NCBI RefSeq assembly: GCF_014646675.1
Contig: NZ_BMNS01000006.1
Location: forward strand, 124,001 to 188,000
DNA from: Lutibacter litoralis
Lineage (GTDB): Bacteria; Bacteroidota; Bacteroidia; Flavobacteriales; Flavobacteriaceae
Length of the DNA: 64,000 bases
Reading direction: 5' to 3'
Positions 45,790 through 55,512 of this stretch are shown piece after piece; position 1 is the stretch's first letter; each line of letters starts with the position of its first letter. Under the pieces are notes generated by a model. It was not told the DNA's origin. It worked only from the letters and a program-made list of their open reading frames with translations, and ran no database searches. The position numbers and the translations under genes are program-made.

Positions 45790-45955
45790 TACTGCCTACA
45801 TTAGTTATTGTTTGTTAAACTCAACGTCACATTTTTATGAAGAGTGAGTCTATACTATTAGAGCAAGCCGTCTAGAACGGATCCTCGACCAGTTAGTTAG
45901 CTCTAAACTTGTTTTTTAGGAGTTTACATAAAACCAAACTATTGTAGGTTTTTTT
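45790..45955 (+). ncRNA. ssrS: 6S-type RNA (6S-Flavo-like) between zapA and rny
   Basis: The 210-bp gap contains nested complementary arms: CCTACATTAGTT (45795-45806) with AACTATTGTAGG (45937-45948, one mismatch), TAAACTC (45816-45822) with GAGTTTA (45920-45926), and TAGAGC (45859-45864) with GCTCTA (45900-45905). Inside the last is a CCGT-CTAGA-ACGG hairpin. The outer stem is followed by seven T. This long imperfect rod with internal bulges mimics an open promoter, as in 6S RNA, which binds sigma-70-type RNA polymerase and dampens transcription in slow growth. Rfam has a Flavobacteria-specific 6S family, and 6S genes lie next to zapA in many bacteria. Exact ends are estimated. Confidence 0.78.
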
Positions 45956-45972
45956 ATATCCAAATTTGAAAT

Positions 45973-47541
45973 ATGATAGAATATATAATGCCAATTATTA
46001 TTGGTATAGTAATAGGTCTAGCAATTGGTTACGTAATTGCAAAATCGCTTGAAAAAAAGAAAGCAACTAAGATTTTAAGAAATACAAAAAAAGAAGCGAC
46101 ATCTTTAATTAGAGAAGCACAAATTGAAGCAGATGCTATAAAAAAAGATAAAATACTTCAAGCAAAAGAAAAGTTTATTGAATTAAAATCTGAACACGAA
46201 AAAGTAATTATTGGTCGTGATAAAAAGATTTCAGAGACAGAAAAACGAGTAAGAGATAAGGAATCTCAAGTTTCACAAGAGCTTGATAAAAATAAAAAAT
46301 TAAATCAAGAAATCACAATTAAAATAAACGACTATACTAAAAAACTTGATTTTTTAGAACGAAGAACAGAAGAAGTTGAAAAACTACATCGTAAACAAGT
46401 TGAAAATTTAGAAGTAATATCTGGTTTATCGGCAGAAGATGCTAAAAAAGAATTGGTTACATCTTTAAAAGATCAAGCAAAATCAGATGCAATGGCACAT
46501 ATTCAAGATACTATTGAAGAGTCCAAATTAACCGCTCAACAAGAAGCTCGTAAAGTAATATTAAATACAATTCAACGTGTTGGTGTAGAACAAACTGTTG
46601 AAAATTGCGTATCTGTATTCAATATTGAATCAGATGATGTTAAAGGTAGAATAATTGGTAGAGAAGGAAGAAACATTAGAGCTATTGAAGCTGCAACAGG
46701 AGTTGAAATAATTGTTGATGATACCCCAGAAGCAATTATTTTATCGTGTTTTGATCCCGTGCGTAGAGAGATTGCACGTTTATCTTTGCATAAATTAGTT
46801 ACAGATGGTAGAATTCATCCAGCTCGTATTGAAGAAGTTGTAAAGAAAACTGAAAAACAATTGCAACAAGAAATAATTGAAGTTGGTAAACGTACTGTAA
46901 TAGACTTAGGAATTCACGGCTTACATCCAGAATTAATTAAAACTATTGGTAGAATGAAATACCGTTCTTCTTATGGTCAAAATTTATTGCAACATTCACG
47001 TGAAGTAGCAAACCTTTGTGGTTTAATGGCTGCTGAACTTGGATTAAATGCCAAATTAGCCAAAAGAGCTGGTTTATTGCATGATATTGGAAAAGTTCCA
47101 GAAACAGAAAGTGAATTACCACATGCGTTGTTAGGAATGGAATGGGCTGAAAAATATAATGAAAACCCAGAGATTTGTAATGCTATTGGTGCACATCACG
47201 ATGAAATTGAAATGAAAACCTTAATAGCACCAATTGTGCAAGTTTGTGATGCAATTTCTGGAGCAAGACCAGGAGCTCGCCGTCAAGTTTTAGATTCATA
47301 TATTCAACGTTTAAAAGATTTAGAAGATATTGCCTTCGGTTTTACTGGAGTTCAAAAAGCGTATGCTATTCAAGCTGGTAGAGAATTGAGAGTTATTGTT
47401 GAAAGTGAAAAAGTAAATGATGCGAAAGCAGCAGAATTATCTTTTACAATTTCACAAAAAATTCAAAATGATATGACTTACCCAGGTCAGGTTAGAGTTA
47501 CTGTAATAAGAGAAACTAGAGCTGTAAATATTGCAAAATAA
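45973..47541 (+). CDS. rny: Ribonuclease Y
   Basis: The 522-residue protein has an N-terminal membrane anchor ([18 protein letters not shown]), a long coiled coil to about 190, a KH domain with [19 protein letters not shown] (about 217-235) and an HD domain with [13 protein letters not shown] and [10 protein letters not shown]. It is the membrane-bound endoribonuclease that starts mRNA decay in bacteria lacking RNase E-centred turnover. It follows the 6S-like RNA and ends in a strong terminator. Confidence 0.95.
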   Translation: MIEYIMPIIIGIVIGLAIGYVIAKSLEKKKATKILRNTKKEATSLIREAQIEADAIKKDKILQAKEKFIELKSEHEKVIIGRDKKISETEKRVRDKESQVSQELDKNKKLNQEITIKINDYTKKLDFLERRTEEVEKLHRKQVENLEVISGLSAEDAKKELVTSLKDQAKSDAMAHIQDTIEESKLTAQQEARKVILNTIQRVGVEQTVENCVSVFNIESDDVKGRIIGREGRNIRAIEAATGVEIIVDDTPEAIILSCFDPVRREIARLSLHKLVTDGRIHPARIEEVVKKTEKQLQQEIIEVGKRTVIDLGIHGLHPELIKTIGRMKYRSSYGQNLLQHSREVANLCGLMAAELGLNAKLAKRAGLLHDIGKVPETESELPHALLGMEWAEKYNENPEICNAIGAHHDEIEMKTLIAPIVQVCDAISGARPGARRQVLDSYIQRLKDLEDIAFGFTGVQKAYAIQAGRELRVIVESEKVNDAKAAELSFTISQKIQNDMTYPGQVRVTVIRETRAVNIAK

Positions 47542-47562
47542 TTTATTGCTAAATAGAATAGA

Positions 47563-47589
47563 AAAATCTCACCAAGGTGAGATTTTTTT
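47563..47589 (+). terminator. Intrinsic terminator after rny
   Basis: AAAATCTCACC pairs with GGTGAGATTTT around a two-base AA, followed by further T residues. It starts 21 nt after the rny stop. The remaining gap to 47827 has no gene that I can see; TAAATTTC and TAAATTCG near 47752-47768 are possible promoter boxes for the next gene. Confidence 0.88.
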
Positions 47590-47827
47590 TGTGCCTCATT
47601 TCATTAAAAACCGTCTATTTTATAAGTTCAATGATGTTTTTTAAACAAGTTTAAATTTCACAATCAAAATAATGTAAACAACTCTCTGTTAGCTGTTTAT
47701 GTAACTAATACGATTTCGTTCATTTCTGTTAAAACCTTAAAAAAAGAGTTCTAAATTTCGTAAATTCGTAACGAAAAAATCAGATTGATTTTGGACTATT
47801 TTTTATTATGAATTAATATTACAGCAG

Positions 47828-50800
47828 ATGAACAAGAGTACTAAAATTGAAGACCCTAATGTTAGATTAAGGAAGGATACAGTTAGGTATATAAACTTAC
47901 AATTAGAATCTTTAGGACAACCTATTTTTAATGATAATGAGGATGACAAGTTAAAACTTTGTAATCCAAAGTTTATGGAATTAACTCAAGGCTTAATTAA
48001 AAGTTTTAAAGAAAAATCAAGACTACTCTCACAACATTTATCACCAGTAGATTTAAGAATTCAAAATTTTATAAGTGATTATTTAAAGGATGTTAAAATT
48101 GATAAACCAATTTTAATTCCAAATGACACGTTAATTCTAAATCAGCCAGGTCATGCACGTGAGGCTAGTTTACCACCAAATGGTAATACGTTTCAGAATG
48201 AGATAATTACCTCAAACCGAATAAAACAAGGTGTTTTAAATAACCCTATTCACGATAAAAGAACAACAAAAGGTACTTTTCACATTGTTGAAAGTAATTT
48301 GCCTGTACCTTTAGATAAAAAAGAAGTTCCAAAAGTAGCGTTTGCTCATTTTTTAAATGCGGCATTTTTACCACCAGAGGAATTAAATGTCTTGCCTTTT
48401 ACTTCAAATCAAACTGAACCAGCAAAAGTGATGGTTTCAATGTTAATGAGACCAATGGTTTGTCCTGAAGTTAAAGGTGTAATTTCAAAAAAGAGTTTAG
48501 AAGTACGTTTTTTTGCTCCTGGAAGTTTAGTGAGTAATTTAGATTTTGTTGAATCTATTTTTGGAAATGCTGGAGATCCTAATTTAGCACAGAACGACGC
48601 CGCTTTAGATATTGAACATTGGACAGGTCATACCGGTTGTATTGTTTTAGCACCACATTTAAAAACATTAACTAAAAAAGAAGTGGGCTTACCACATTTT
48701 GATGATGCAACTGAACGTCAAAAAAATGATGGAATGTGTTGGAAAGATGAAAAAGAACTTTACAATGATGGAAGTGCTTTTAAAATATCTTGCAGAAATG
48801 AAAAAGGAGTTGTTGTTACATTGATTGCTGATAACTATTATGGATATTCAAAAAAAGAAATTAAAACACAAATTAGTTATTCTGCAAACCTATACGGTTT
48901 AGTTGAAGAAGAACATTCAGGTGGTGCAATGGCGTTTCCAAGAGGTGTAATGGGTGATTTATTTGATGGTGAAGTTTTTTCTTCTAAATTTGATAAAAAG
49001 TATACATTTAAAGATGTAGAACAACTATTGGGCGATAGAATTGATGTAAAAAAGTCTAATTATGCCATCGATAAAAAGTATCCGAATTTAGTGTATCTTC
49101 CAGAAAATGCACTTATTAATGCAAATACCAATGATGTTATTTGGACTTTTAAAGGTAAAGAGCACAAATTAATTTTATCACCTTATAAAACATATATTCA
49201 CCCTACAGGAACTAAATTTAAGCTTGAAAGACATAAGGCTGTTTCGCTTTGGAGAATTGTTAAAACTGCTGCCGAAGGAATATTTTGTCATAAACCTTGT
49301 ACGGTTTCAGGTGGAGGAAAATCTGAAATTTCAAAATCAATGTTAAACGCAATAATGTATAATACATTTAATATTGTAGATATTGATGAAGATTTCAAAA
49401 AAGCTGATGAAATTATTGAATACGATTATTCAAAACGTTGGAAAAATTATGATTCCACTTTACCGCAATCGAAACCATTTTTAAGCCCAGAAAGAACCTT
49501 AGGTTCAGCGGTTATGTTGTTAACCCCAAACGATAGAAATACTGACGAGTTTAATGAATTCTTAAAAAGCATACCAAATCATATTAGAACATTAGTGCTT
49601 TTTGTAAAAAGGTTGTACCGTCAAGATCCCGGGAATTTAAATTGGAAAGATTGTATGTCGGTTCAAATTATTAACGGTCAAAAAGGAACAGCTCTTTGGT
49701 ACTTCGATAATCCGGTAATTGGAAGTTATGTAAGAATTGGATTTAACCAAGAAGGAAGATGGATGCTAAATAAATTAAGATCGGATTTTGCAGCTTCAGC
49801 AAAAATTCAAATGGAAGATGATATTTCCGCTTCCATAACAATTCCAAGAAATCAACTTAAAAATTTAAATCCTGAGTATACAAATAAGAGTTTAAAAGTA
49901 GTTGCAAATTGTGAAGCACATTTATTCCAACGACCTGATGAAGCAATTATTAGAGGATACGACGAAGGAGCAGAACGAGATTTAGTATCGGACAAAGTAT
50001 TTTTAACAAATTATGAGAAATTAACAAAGCAAGATGCTATTGATATTTATGAAGACACCATAAATTTTGATAAGTATACACAACCTGTAAAAGATTTAAT
50101 TTTAAGTGTAATTAATAGTCCAAATGAAGATGAATTGTTTTGTTTGCCATCACACCCAAGAATTGTAGACGGTGTTCCAACAAAAAACCCTCGTTATTTA
50201 GAAAAGAATATTTTCCATAACGAAACTGAAGATAGCTATTTAGCTGAAATAGGAGTTCGTTTGCACAGAAAAATAAAATCGGAAGATCCTGTTATTAATG
50301 TTGTTAACGCAGTATTACCTGGAAGAAGAAACAACCCTGTTGATAAGGAAGCAGGAATTCGTCCTTTAGCTGTTTATAACCCAATTCACTACCAAGAAAC
50401 GCCAGAATTATTTATGGACTTTATTTGTAGTTTAACAGGTAAATCGCCATCAACAACTGGAGCGGGTTCTGAAGGCGCATTAACAAAAGGTCCTTTTAAT
50501 ATGCTAACACCTACCACCGATTTAAACAATGCTTTACTATCTCATATTTTAACAGAATCTAATGGTTTTAGTACTGCTGCAGGTTATGTTGGAGCTGAAA
50601 ACCAGGTAGATCACGATATTAGTTTATTAATTCCTGAAATATGGGCACGTTTAGAACCTGAAGATAAAGATCCAAAAGCATTAATTAAAAATGGATCTCT
50701 CGAAAAATTAAACGATTTTGAGTATGAAGGTAAAAAAGTGTTGGCAAGCCGATTAGGATATAGAATTACAAGTACTTTTTCATACAGATGTTTAAACCGT

Positions 50801-51304
50801 TTATTTGATGAGCCAAACGCGGTATTCAATGAAAAAATGTTAAAACCCGAGTTACAAGGTTTCGAAGACTATGTTGATGGAATAAATAACATTGTTGAAG
50901 CTCAGCAAAAAGTAGCACTAAGGTATTTTGAAGATGGAAGTATTGAAGCTGCCATTCCTCCTTTAAAAATATTGTTACACATTATGGCTTATGGACATTA
51001 TGAAGGTAAAGATATTAGTGACCCTGATTTAAGAGCATTTTTTGAAAGAGAGTATACTTTAAATAGAAATTGGTATAGAGAACGTTTAATTATTAAGCAA
51101 CAAAAAGATGTAGCCTTTTATAAAAAACATATTTTGTATTTAGAGACATTTATTTCAAATTCTAACAATGCAGATATTGTTATAGAATTAGATTTGTTGA
51201 GAAAACTTAAAAATGTTAAAGAACTTTATAAACAAGCGAAATCAGAAAATTATTTGAAAAATTTAATAGGTACCATTGGAGCAGATCCGTTGTATAGAAA
51301 ATAA
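47828..51304 (+). CDS. Probable PPi-type phosphoenolpyruvate carboxykinase
   Basis: This 1,158-residue cytoplasmic protein is the largest in the window. It has no signal or membrane segment. A glycine-rich loop CTVSGGGKSEISKSM (about 495-509) followed by FNIVDIDEDF resembles the phosphate-binding loop and acidic kinase-2 motif of PEP carboxykinases. Other blocks are LYGLVEEEHSGGAMAFPRGV, SLTGKSPSTTGAGSEGALTKG and a C-terminal GTIGADPLYRK. Size and motif order fit the pyrophosphate-dependent PEPCKs described from Propionibacterium and Entamoeba, which interconvert PEP and oxaloacetate using phosphate/PPi. I make this link from memory of the family, so the exact reaction is inferred. Single gene with its own terminator. 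Confidence 0.6.
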   Translation: MNKSTKIEDPNVRLRKDTVRYINLQLESLGQPIFNDNEDDKLKLCNPKFMELTQGLIKSFKEKSRLLSQHLSPVDLRIQNFISDYLKDVKIDKPILIPNDTLILNQPGHAREASLPPNGNTFQNEIITSNRIKQGVLNNPIHDKRTTKGTFHIVESNLPVPLDKKEVPKVAFAHFLNAAFLPPEELNVLPFTSNQTEPAKVMVSMLMRPMVCPEVKGVISKKSLEVRFFAPGSLVSNLDFVESIFGNAGDPNLAQNDAALDIEHWTGHTGCIVLAPHLKTLTKKEVGLPHFDDATERQKNDGMCWKDEKELYNDGSAFKISCRNEKGVVVTLIADNYYGYSKKEIKTQISYSANLYGLVEEEHSGGAMAFPRGVMGDLFDGEVFSSKFDKKYTFKDVEQLLGDRIDVKKSNYAIDKKYPNLVYLPENALINANTNDVIWTFKGKEHKLILSPYKTYIHPTGTKFKLERHKAVSLWRIVKTAAEGIFCHKPCTVSGGGKSEISKSMLNAIMYNTFNIVDIDEDFKKADEIIEYDYSKRWKNYDSTLPQSKPFLSPERTLGSAVMLLTPNDRNTDEFNEFLKSIPNHIRTLVLFVKRLYRQDPGNLNWKDCMSVQIINGQKGTALWYFDNPVIGSYVRIGFNQEGRWMLNKLRSDFAASAKIQMEDDISASITIPRNQLKNLNPEYTNKSLKVVANCEAHLFQRPDEAIIRGYDEGAERDLVSDKVFLTNYEKLTKQDAIDIYEDTINFDKYTQPVKDLILSVINSPNEDELFCLPSHPRIVDGVPTKNPRYLEKNIFHNETEDSYLAEIGVRLHRKIKSEDPVINVVNAVLPGRRNNPVDKEAGIRPLAVYNPIHYQETPELFMDFICSLTGKSPSTTGAGSEGALTKGPFNMLTPTTDLNNALLSHILTESNGFSTAAGYVGAENQVDHDISLLIPEIWARLEPEDKDPKALIKNGSLEKLNDFEYEGKKVLASRLGYRITSTFSYRCLNRLFDEPNAVFNEKMLKPELQGFEDYVDGINNIVEAQQKVALRYFEDGSIEAAIPPLKILLHIMAYGHYEGKDISDPDLRAFFEREYTLNRNWYRERLIIKQQKDVAFYKKHILYLETFISNSNNADIVIELDLLRKLKNVKELYKQAKSENYLKNLIGTIGADPLYRK

Positions 51305-51325
51305 TTAATTTGGTTTTTCATTTAT

Positions 51326-51368
51326 TAAAAACTGTAGTTAAGGTTAAACTTTTTCTACAGTTTTTATT
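51326..51368. terminator. Bidirectional terminator between the PEPCK-like gene and xerD
   Basis: AAAACTGTAG (51327-51336) pairs with CTACAGTTTT (51355-51364) over an 18-nt loop, with T runs on both strands. It sits between two convergent genes and overlaps the xerD stop codon. Confidence 0.75.
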
Positions 51369-52260
51369 TTCTAGGATGAAAAGTATTCACCACCTCTTTT
51401 AAAAAGCTTCTATCTAAATGCATATAAATTTCTGTGGTTGTAATACTTTCGTGTCCTAGCATTTGTTGTATAGCTCTTAAATCTGCCCCACGTTCTAATA
51501 AATGAGTAGCAAATGAATGTCTAAATGTATGCGGACTTATTTTCTTTTTTAAATCTACCTTAATAGCTAAATTTTTTACAATGGTAAAAATCATTACACG
51601 TGTTAAATTTTTCCCTCTTCTATTTAAAAAAACAGTGTCCTCGAATCCTTTTTTAACGTTTATATGAACTCTAATATCATTTATATAATTTATAATGTAT
51701 TGTTGAGTTTGTGTGTTTATTGGTACAAAACGCTGTTTGTTTCCTTTCCCTAAAACCCGAATAAAACCTTCTTCAAAAAACAAATCTGAAAGTTGTAAAC
51801 TAACCAATTCAGAAACACGTAAACCACAGCTGTATAGTGTTTCAATAATAGTTCTATTTCGCTCACCTTGAGGCTCACTTAAATCAATTGCATTTATTAA
51901 TTTGTCAATATCCTCAAGAGCTAATGTGTCGGGTAATTTTAATCCAATTTTAGGTGTTTCAATTAAATCAGTAGGATTGTCTTTTCTATATTCTTCAAAA
52001 ATTAAATAATCAAAAAAATTTCGAATTCCAGAAATTAATCTTGCTTGTGAGCGTGCATTTATAGTTTTTGAAATGCTGTAAATAAATTCTTGAATTGTGG
52101 TTTCATTTATATCAATTGGTGAAATAACAATGTTGTTATCTTCTAGGTAAAAAATTAATTTTTTCACATCACGACCATAACTATCTATAGAGTTTTTTGC
52201 CAACCCTTTTTCAATTTTTAAATAAGTAATATAATCTATGAATGCACTATTCCATTTCAT
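51364..52260 (-). CDS. xerD: Site-specific tyrosine recombinase XerD
   Basis: The 298-residue protein has the SAM-like N-terminal core-binding domain (FIDYITYLKIEKGLAKNSIDSYGRDVKKL, quoted in parts) and the full tyrosine-recombinase catalytic set: Arg in YSCGLRVSELVSL, Lys in RVLGKGNKQRFVPI, HTFRHSFATHLLERGADL (HxxR), LGHESI and the nucleophile Tyr in TTTEIYMHLD. It acts at dif with a partner recombinase to resolve chromosome dimers under FtsK control. No integrase-type neighbours or att repeats are present, so it is the housekeeping enzyme rather than a mobile element. Confidence 0.92.
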   Translation of the reverse strand: MKWNSAFIDYITYLKIEKGLAKNSIDSYGRDVKKLIFYLEDNNIVISPIDINETTIQEFIYSISKTINARSQARLISGIRNFFDYLIFEEYRKDNPTDLIETPKIGLKLPDTLALEDIDKLINAIDLSEPQGERNRTIIETLYSCGLRVSELVSLQLSDLFFEEGFIRVLGKGNKQRFVPINTQTQQYIINYINDIRVHINVKKGFEDTVFLNRRGKNLTRVMIFTIVKNLAIKVDLKKKISPHTFRHSFATHLLERGADLRAIQQMLGHESITTTEIYMHLDRSFLKEVVNTFHPRK

Positions 52261-52359
52261 TTTGTAAATATAATCATTTACAAAGTTGATTATTAAAACA
52301 TTTTTTAATTTAGTGTTTACGTATAAATAAGTATCTTAGTTGCATTAAATTTATTTTTT

Positions 52360-52923
52360 ATGAAAAATTATAGTTTAAGTATCCTAGTTTTAATTTTTAT
52401 ATTAAATTTTAATGCATTAAAAGCACAAAGTTTAAATAAATTTGGTGTGAAAGTTGGAGTTAATTCAGTTGATATTAGAGATAAAATAAGTGACAATGGA
52501 ATTATACATTTAAATAAAACAGGGTTTTATTTAGGTGCTTTTATTGAGTTTAGAAGAAGTGTAAATTTTTCTATTCAGCCAGAAGTGTATTATTCTGCAA
52601 ATAATAATAAAGTTGATGAAAACGTTGGATTGTTGCATATTCCAGTACTGTTAAAATATAAATTAGGGAACAGATTAGAACTTTATGCAGGTCCAGAATC
52701 TCAATTTTTACTTTCTGTTGAAGGGCAGGATATTAGTAAAGATAAAAATTACAAGAAATTTATTTTATCCGCTAGTGCTGGTGTTGGTTTTTTAGTTTCA
52801 GATGAATTTAGTATTGATGCACGTTACAATATGGCAATTTCTAATTATATGGATTTTGGTAATCGTACCAATAAAAAGCTTAATTTTATTCAAGTAGGTT
52901 TGGCATATAAATTTGATAATTAA
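52360..52923 (+). CDS. Outer-membrane beta-barrel protein (PorT-like)
   Basis: The 187-residue protein has a signal peptide (MKNYSLSILVLIFILNFNALKAQ) and eight short amphipathic strands: KFGVKVGVNSVDIRD, GFYLGAFIEFRR, SIQPEVYYSANN, LHIPVLLKYKL, ELYAGPESQFLLS, LSASAGVGFLVSDEFSIDARYN and a C-terminal NFIQVGLAYKF with a terminal aromatic pair. This is the small eight-stranded barrel family often called PorT or OmpX-like in Bacteroidota. Its specific role is not known. It lies 82 nt before aroQ on the same strand. Confidence 0.8.
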   Translation: MKNYSLSILVLIFILNFNALKAQSLNKFGVKVGVNSVDIRDKISDNGIIHLNKTGFYLGAFIEFRRSVNFSIQPEVYYSANNNKVDENVGLLHIPVLLKYKLGNRLELYAGPESQFLLSVEGQDISKDKNYKKFILSASAGVGFLVSDEFSIDARYNMAISNYMDFGNRTNKKLNFIQVGLAYKFDN

Positions 52924-53005
52924 CTTAATGAAACATCTGTATTTAATAATAATTTTTAATTTTGAAGTCAGAAGGATAAACTTCTAAATTATTTACAACA
53001 ATTTT

Positions 53006-53419
53006 ATGAAAATATTAATTTTAAATGGTCCAAACCTAAATTTGTTAGGAAAACGTGAACCTAAAATTTATGGAAGTTTAACTTTTGAAGCTTATTTTAA
53101 ATCCTTAGAAAAGAAGTTTGCGACTATAGAATTGCATTATTTTCAAAGCAACATTGAAGGAGAGATTATTAATAAATTACATGAAGTAGGCTTTAATTTT
53201 GATGGAGTTGTTTTAAATGCTGGAGCTTATACTCACACCTCTGTTGCAATTGGAGATGCTATAAAAGGTATTGAAACTCCTGTAATTGAAGTTCATATTT
53301 CAAACGTACATTCTAGAGAAGATTTTAGACATATTTCATTTATTGCTCCTAATGTAAAGGGTGTAATAGCAGGTTTTGGTTTAAAAAGTTACGATTTAGC
53401 TATACAAAGTTTTTTGTAG
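53006..53419 (+). CDS. aroQ: Type II 3-dehydroquinate dehydratase
   Basis: The 137-residue protein is slightly short but complete: ILNGPNLNLLGKREPKIYGS at the N-terminus including the flexible-loop Arg and Tyr, FQSNIEGEIINKLHE, LNAGAYTHTSVAIGDAI and EVHISNVHSREDFRH with the catalytic His. It dehydrates 3-dehydroquinate in the shikimate pathway to aromatic amino acids. It is convergent with the PLP enzyme gene, 11 nt between stops. Confidence 0.95.
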   Translation: MKILILNGPNLNLLGKREPKIYGSLTFEAYFKSLEKKFATIELHYFQSNIEGEIINKLHEVGFNFDGVVLNAGAYTHTSVAIGDAIKGIETPVIEVHISNVHSREDFRHISFIAPNVKGVIAGFGLKSYDLAIQSFL

Positions 53420-53430
53420 AAATAATTTTG

Positions 53431-54555
53431 TTAATTTAATGCTTGTTCCCAATCAGCTATTAAATCTTCTATATGCTCAATTCCAACTGAAATTCTAAGT
53501 AAATTATTTGGAGTTAAACTATCAGGACCTTCAACGGATTGCCTATGTTCTACAAGACTTTCAACACCACCTAAACTAGTAGCAGTTGTAAAATATGCTA
53601 ATTTTGTTGAAATTTTAAATGCTTCTTCTTTGGTGCCATCAATTAATATAGATAGCATTGCACCAAAACCATTATCTTGTTGGTTAATTGCTAAATTATG
53701 TTGTGGATGACTTTTTAACCCAGGATAATTCACTTGTTTAACTTTTGGGTGTTTTTCTAAATATTTAGCCAATTTAAAAGCATTCTCGCTTTGTTTAGAA
53801 ACCCGCAAATGTAAGGTTTGAATTCCTCTACCAATAAGCCAACAATCAAAAGGAGCAGGTACAGCACCATTTAATTGTTGAATAGATTTTATTTTAGATG
53901 CAATTTTTTCATCATCTAAAACTACAGCGCCTCCTAAAACATCACTATGTCCTCCAAAATATTTTGTTGTAGAATGAATTACAATATCTGCACCAAAATT
54001 TAAAGGATTTTGAAAAACAGGAGTTAACCAAGTATTATCAACAACGCATAATGCATTGTTTTTATGTGCTAATTTAGAAACTGCTTTGATGTCACTTAAT
54101 TTTAATTGAGGATTTGAAGGTGTTTCAACCCAAATCATTGCGGTATTTGGTTTTATGGCGTTTTCAAGAGCTTGTAAATCAGTCATATCAACTTGACTAT
54201 AACTTAATCCCCAAGGTTTTAAAACTTCATTAAATAATTTTTTAATAGTAAAGTAAATATCATCAGGTAATATAACGTGGTCTCCTGTTTTTAAACTTTG
54301 TAAAATAGCGCTAACCGCTGACATTCCAGAAGAAAATGCAAAAGCATATCTACCGTTTTCTAATTTAGCAATACTTTTCTCAATAACTTGTCTATTTGGA
54401 TTGTCATTTCTAGAATATACAAAATCGTTATTATAAGTACCATTGGCATTTCTTTTATAAGTACTTGATAAGTATATAGGGATACTAACAGGATTAACAT
54501 CTGAAAACGTATTCTCTGTACTTTTTATAGCTAAAGTTTCAAATTTTGGTTTCAT
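53431..54555 (-). CDS. Cystathionine gamma-synthase / trans-sulfuration PLP enzyme
   Basis: The 374-residue protein belongs to the Cys/Met metabolism PLP family: YSRNDNPNRQVIEKSIAKLE, FSSGMSAVSAILQSLKTGDH, the PLP-binding STTKYFGGHSDVLGGAVV (Lys at about 193), and the C-terminal SLGGVESLVEHR and LLRISVGIEHIEDLIADWEQAL. Members are cystathionine gamma-synthases, gamma-lyases or O-acylhomoserine sulfhydrylases, which sequence alone separates poorly. Its place next to the homoserine-producing thr genes favours a biosynthetic role toward methionine, but metB is only a suggestion. Confidence 0.85.
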   Translation of the reverse strand: MKPKFETLAIKSTENTFSDVNPVSIPIYLSSTYKRNANGTYNNDFVYSRNDNPNRQVIEKSIAKLENGRYAFAFSSGMSAVSAILQSLKTGDHVILPDDIYFTIKKLFNEVLKPWGLSYSQVDMTDLQALENAIKPNTAMIWVETPSNPQLKLSDIKAVSKLAHKNNALCVVDNTWLTPVFQNPLNFGADIVIHSTTKYFGGHSDVLGGAVVLDDEKIASKIKSIQQLNGAVPAPFDCWLIGRGIQTLHLRVSKQSENAFKLAKYLEKHPKVKQVNYPGLKSHPQHNLAINQQDNGFGAMLSILIDGTKEEAFKISTKLAYFTTATSLGGVESLVEHRQSVEGPDSLTPNNLLRISVGIEHIEDLIADWEQALN

Positions 54556-54589
54556 TGAATAGTATTTTTATGTGATTTTTTATAAAATT

Positions 54590-54961
54590 CTAATTTATAT
54601 TAAAGGAAGTGTCTTTAACTTTAAAACAACGTTCTTTACCTAAATATGCTGGATTTCCATGTTCTTCGGACCAAAACCCATCTAAAATATCGTTTGAAAT
54701 ACAACGATAAAAAACTACACCTTTATAGGTGTTTAAATCTTCACCTTGGTAATTAAAGTTAATAACTAAAATACCATCCTTAAAAAATCCTGTTCCAAAT
54801 TGTTTTTGTGAGTTATTAATCAGCCATTTACCGATAATTCTGTTATTATCGTCTACTGATAATGTTAAAGTGCCTTTATAAGTATTATTTGTTTCATCTT
54901 GATTACTACCAATTATAGTATAATTACCAACTAAATTGGTTACAGAAATAAGTTTGGACAT
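54590..54961 (-). CDS. Small beta-rich hypothetical protein
   Basis: The 123-residue cytoplasmic protein is composed of alternating strands (NLVGNYTIIGSNQDETNNTYKG, GTLTLSVDDNNRIIGKWLIN, GTGFFKDGILVINFNYQGE) and ends with DGFWSEEHGNPAYLGKERCFKV. The repeated GxW / GxF pattern suggests a small lipocalin-like barrel. I do not recognise a named family. It starts 4 nt downstream of the DUF6265-like gene and is probably co-transcribed. Confidence 0.65.
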   Translation of the reverse strand: MSKLISVTNLVGNYTIIGSNQDETNNTYKGTLTLSVDDNNRIIGKWLINNSQKQFGTGFFKDGILVINFNYQGEDLNTYKGVVFYRCISNDILDGFWSEEHGNPAYLGKERCFKVKDTSFNIN

Positions 54962-54965
54962 TTTA

Positions 54966-55460
54966 TTATTTTGCTGATTTGTAGTTAAATTTCATTTCAA
55001 CTTCTTTTTTGTCTTCATATTTAAATATAACATAAATATTTAATGCATCTTCATTTAGTTTTTCAAAAGTAAGTCCATCAAAATAGACTTTATTCTTTTC
55101 TATTTTAACAAGTGGAAACTCAATAGATTCATTTTTTTCCTCCCAACCTTTTAAATCTTTGTCAAAATGTTTAATACGAAGTAATAGGCTTCTGTTTTCT
55201 TCGGTAATTGTACATAACTCATAAAACTGAACAACTTCATCTACCACTAATTTAAATGATCCCATCATAGATTTACCTAATGGAGCGGTCCAAACTTCTT
55301 CGGTAATTCCACCTAAGGCTTCTCCTTGCCAATGACCGGTAATCCAAGCCACATCTTCTATACCAGCATCTGGACTATCTTTACCTTCTAGTTTTACCGT
55401 ATTTTGAGATAATAATATAGTGGAAACTAGAAATAATAACGAGGCTAAAAAGTTTTTCAT
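54966..55460 (-). CDS. Secreted DUF6265-like protein
   Basis: The 164-residue product has a signal peptide (MKNFLASLLFLVSTILLSQ) and an N-terminal WITGHWQGEALGGITEEVWTAP, followed by MMGSFKLVVDEVVQFYELCTI, the pattern of DUF6265, whose members are small beta-barrels of unknown function. It lies 52 nt downstream of thrC on the same strand, so it may be read through from the thr operon. Confidence 0.65.
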   Translation of the reverse strand: MKNFLASLLFLVSTILLSQNTVKLEGKDSPDAGIEDVAWITGHWQGEALGGITEEVWTAPLGKSMMGSFKLVVDEVVQFYELCTITEENRSLLLRIKHFDKDLKGWEEKNESIEFPLVKIEKNKVYFDGLTFEKLNEDALNIYVIFKYEDKKEVEMKFNYKSAK

Positions 55461-55512
55461 TTTAAAATATAAATTACCTTACTAAACTAATGCTATTTAT
55501 TAAGAAAAACAA

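Noticed and set aside
51364-52260. Tyrosine recombinase as the integrase of a mobile element
   Set aside because: No tRNA, att-like repeats, cargo genes or composition change around it; its sequence fits housekeeping XerD.
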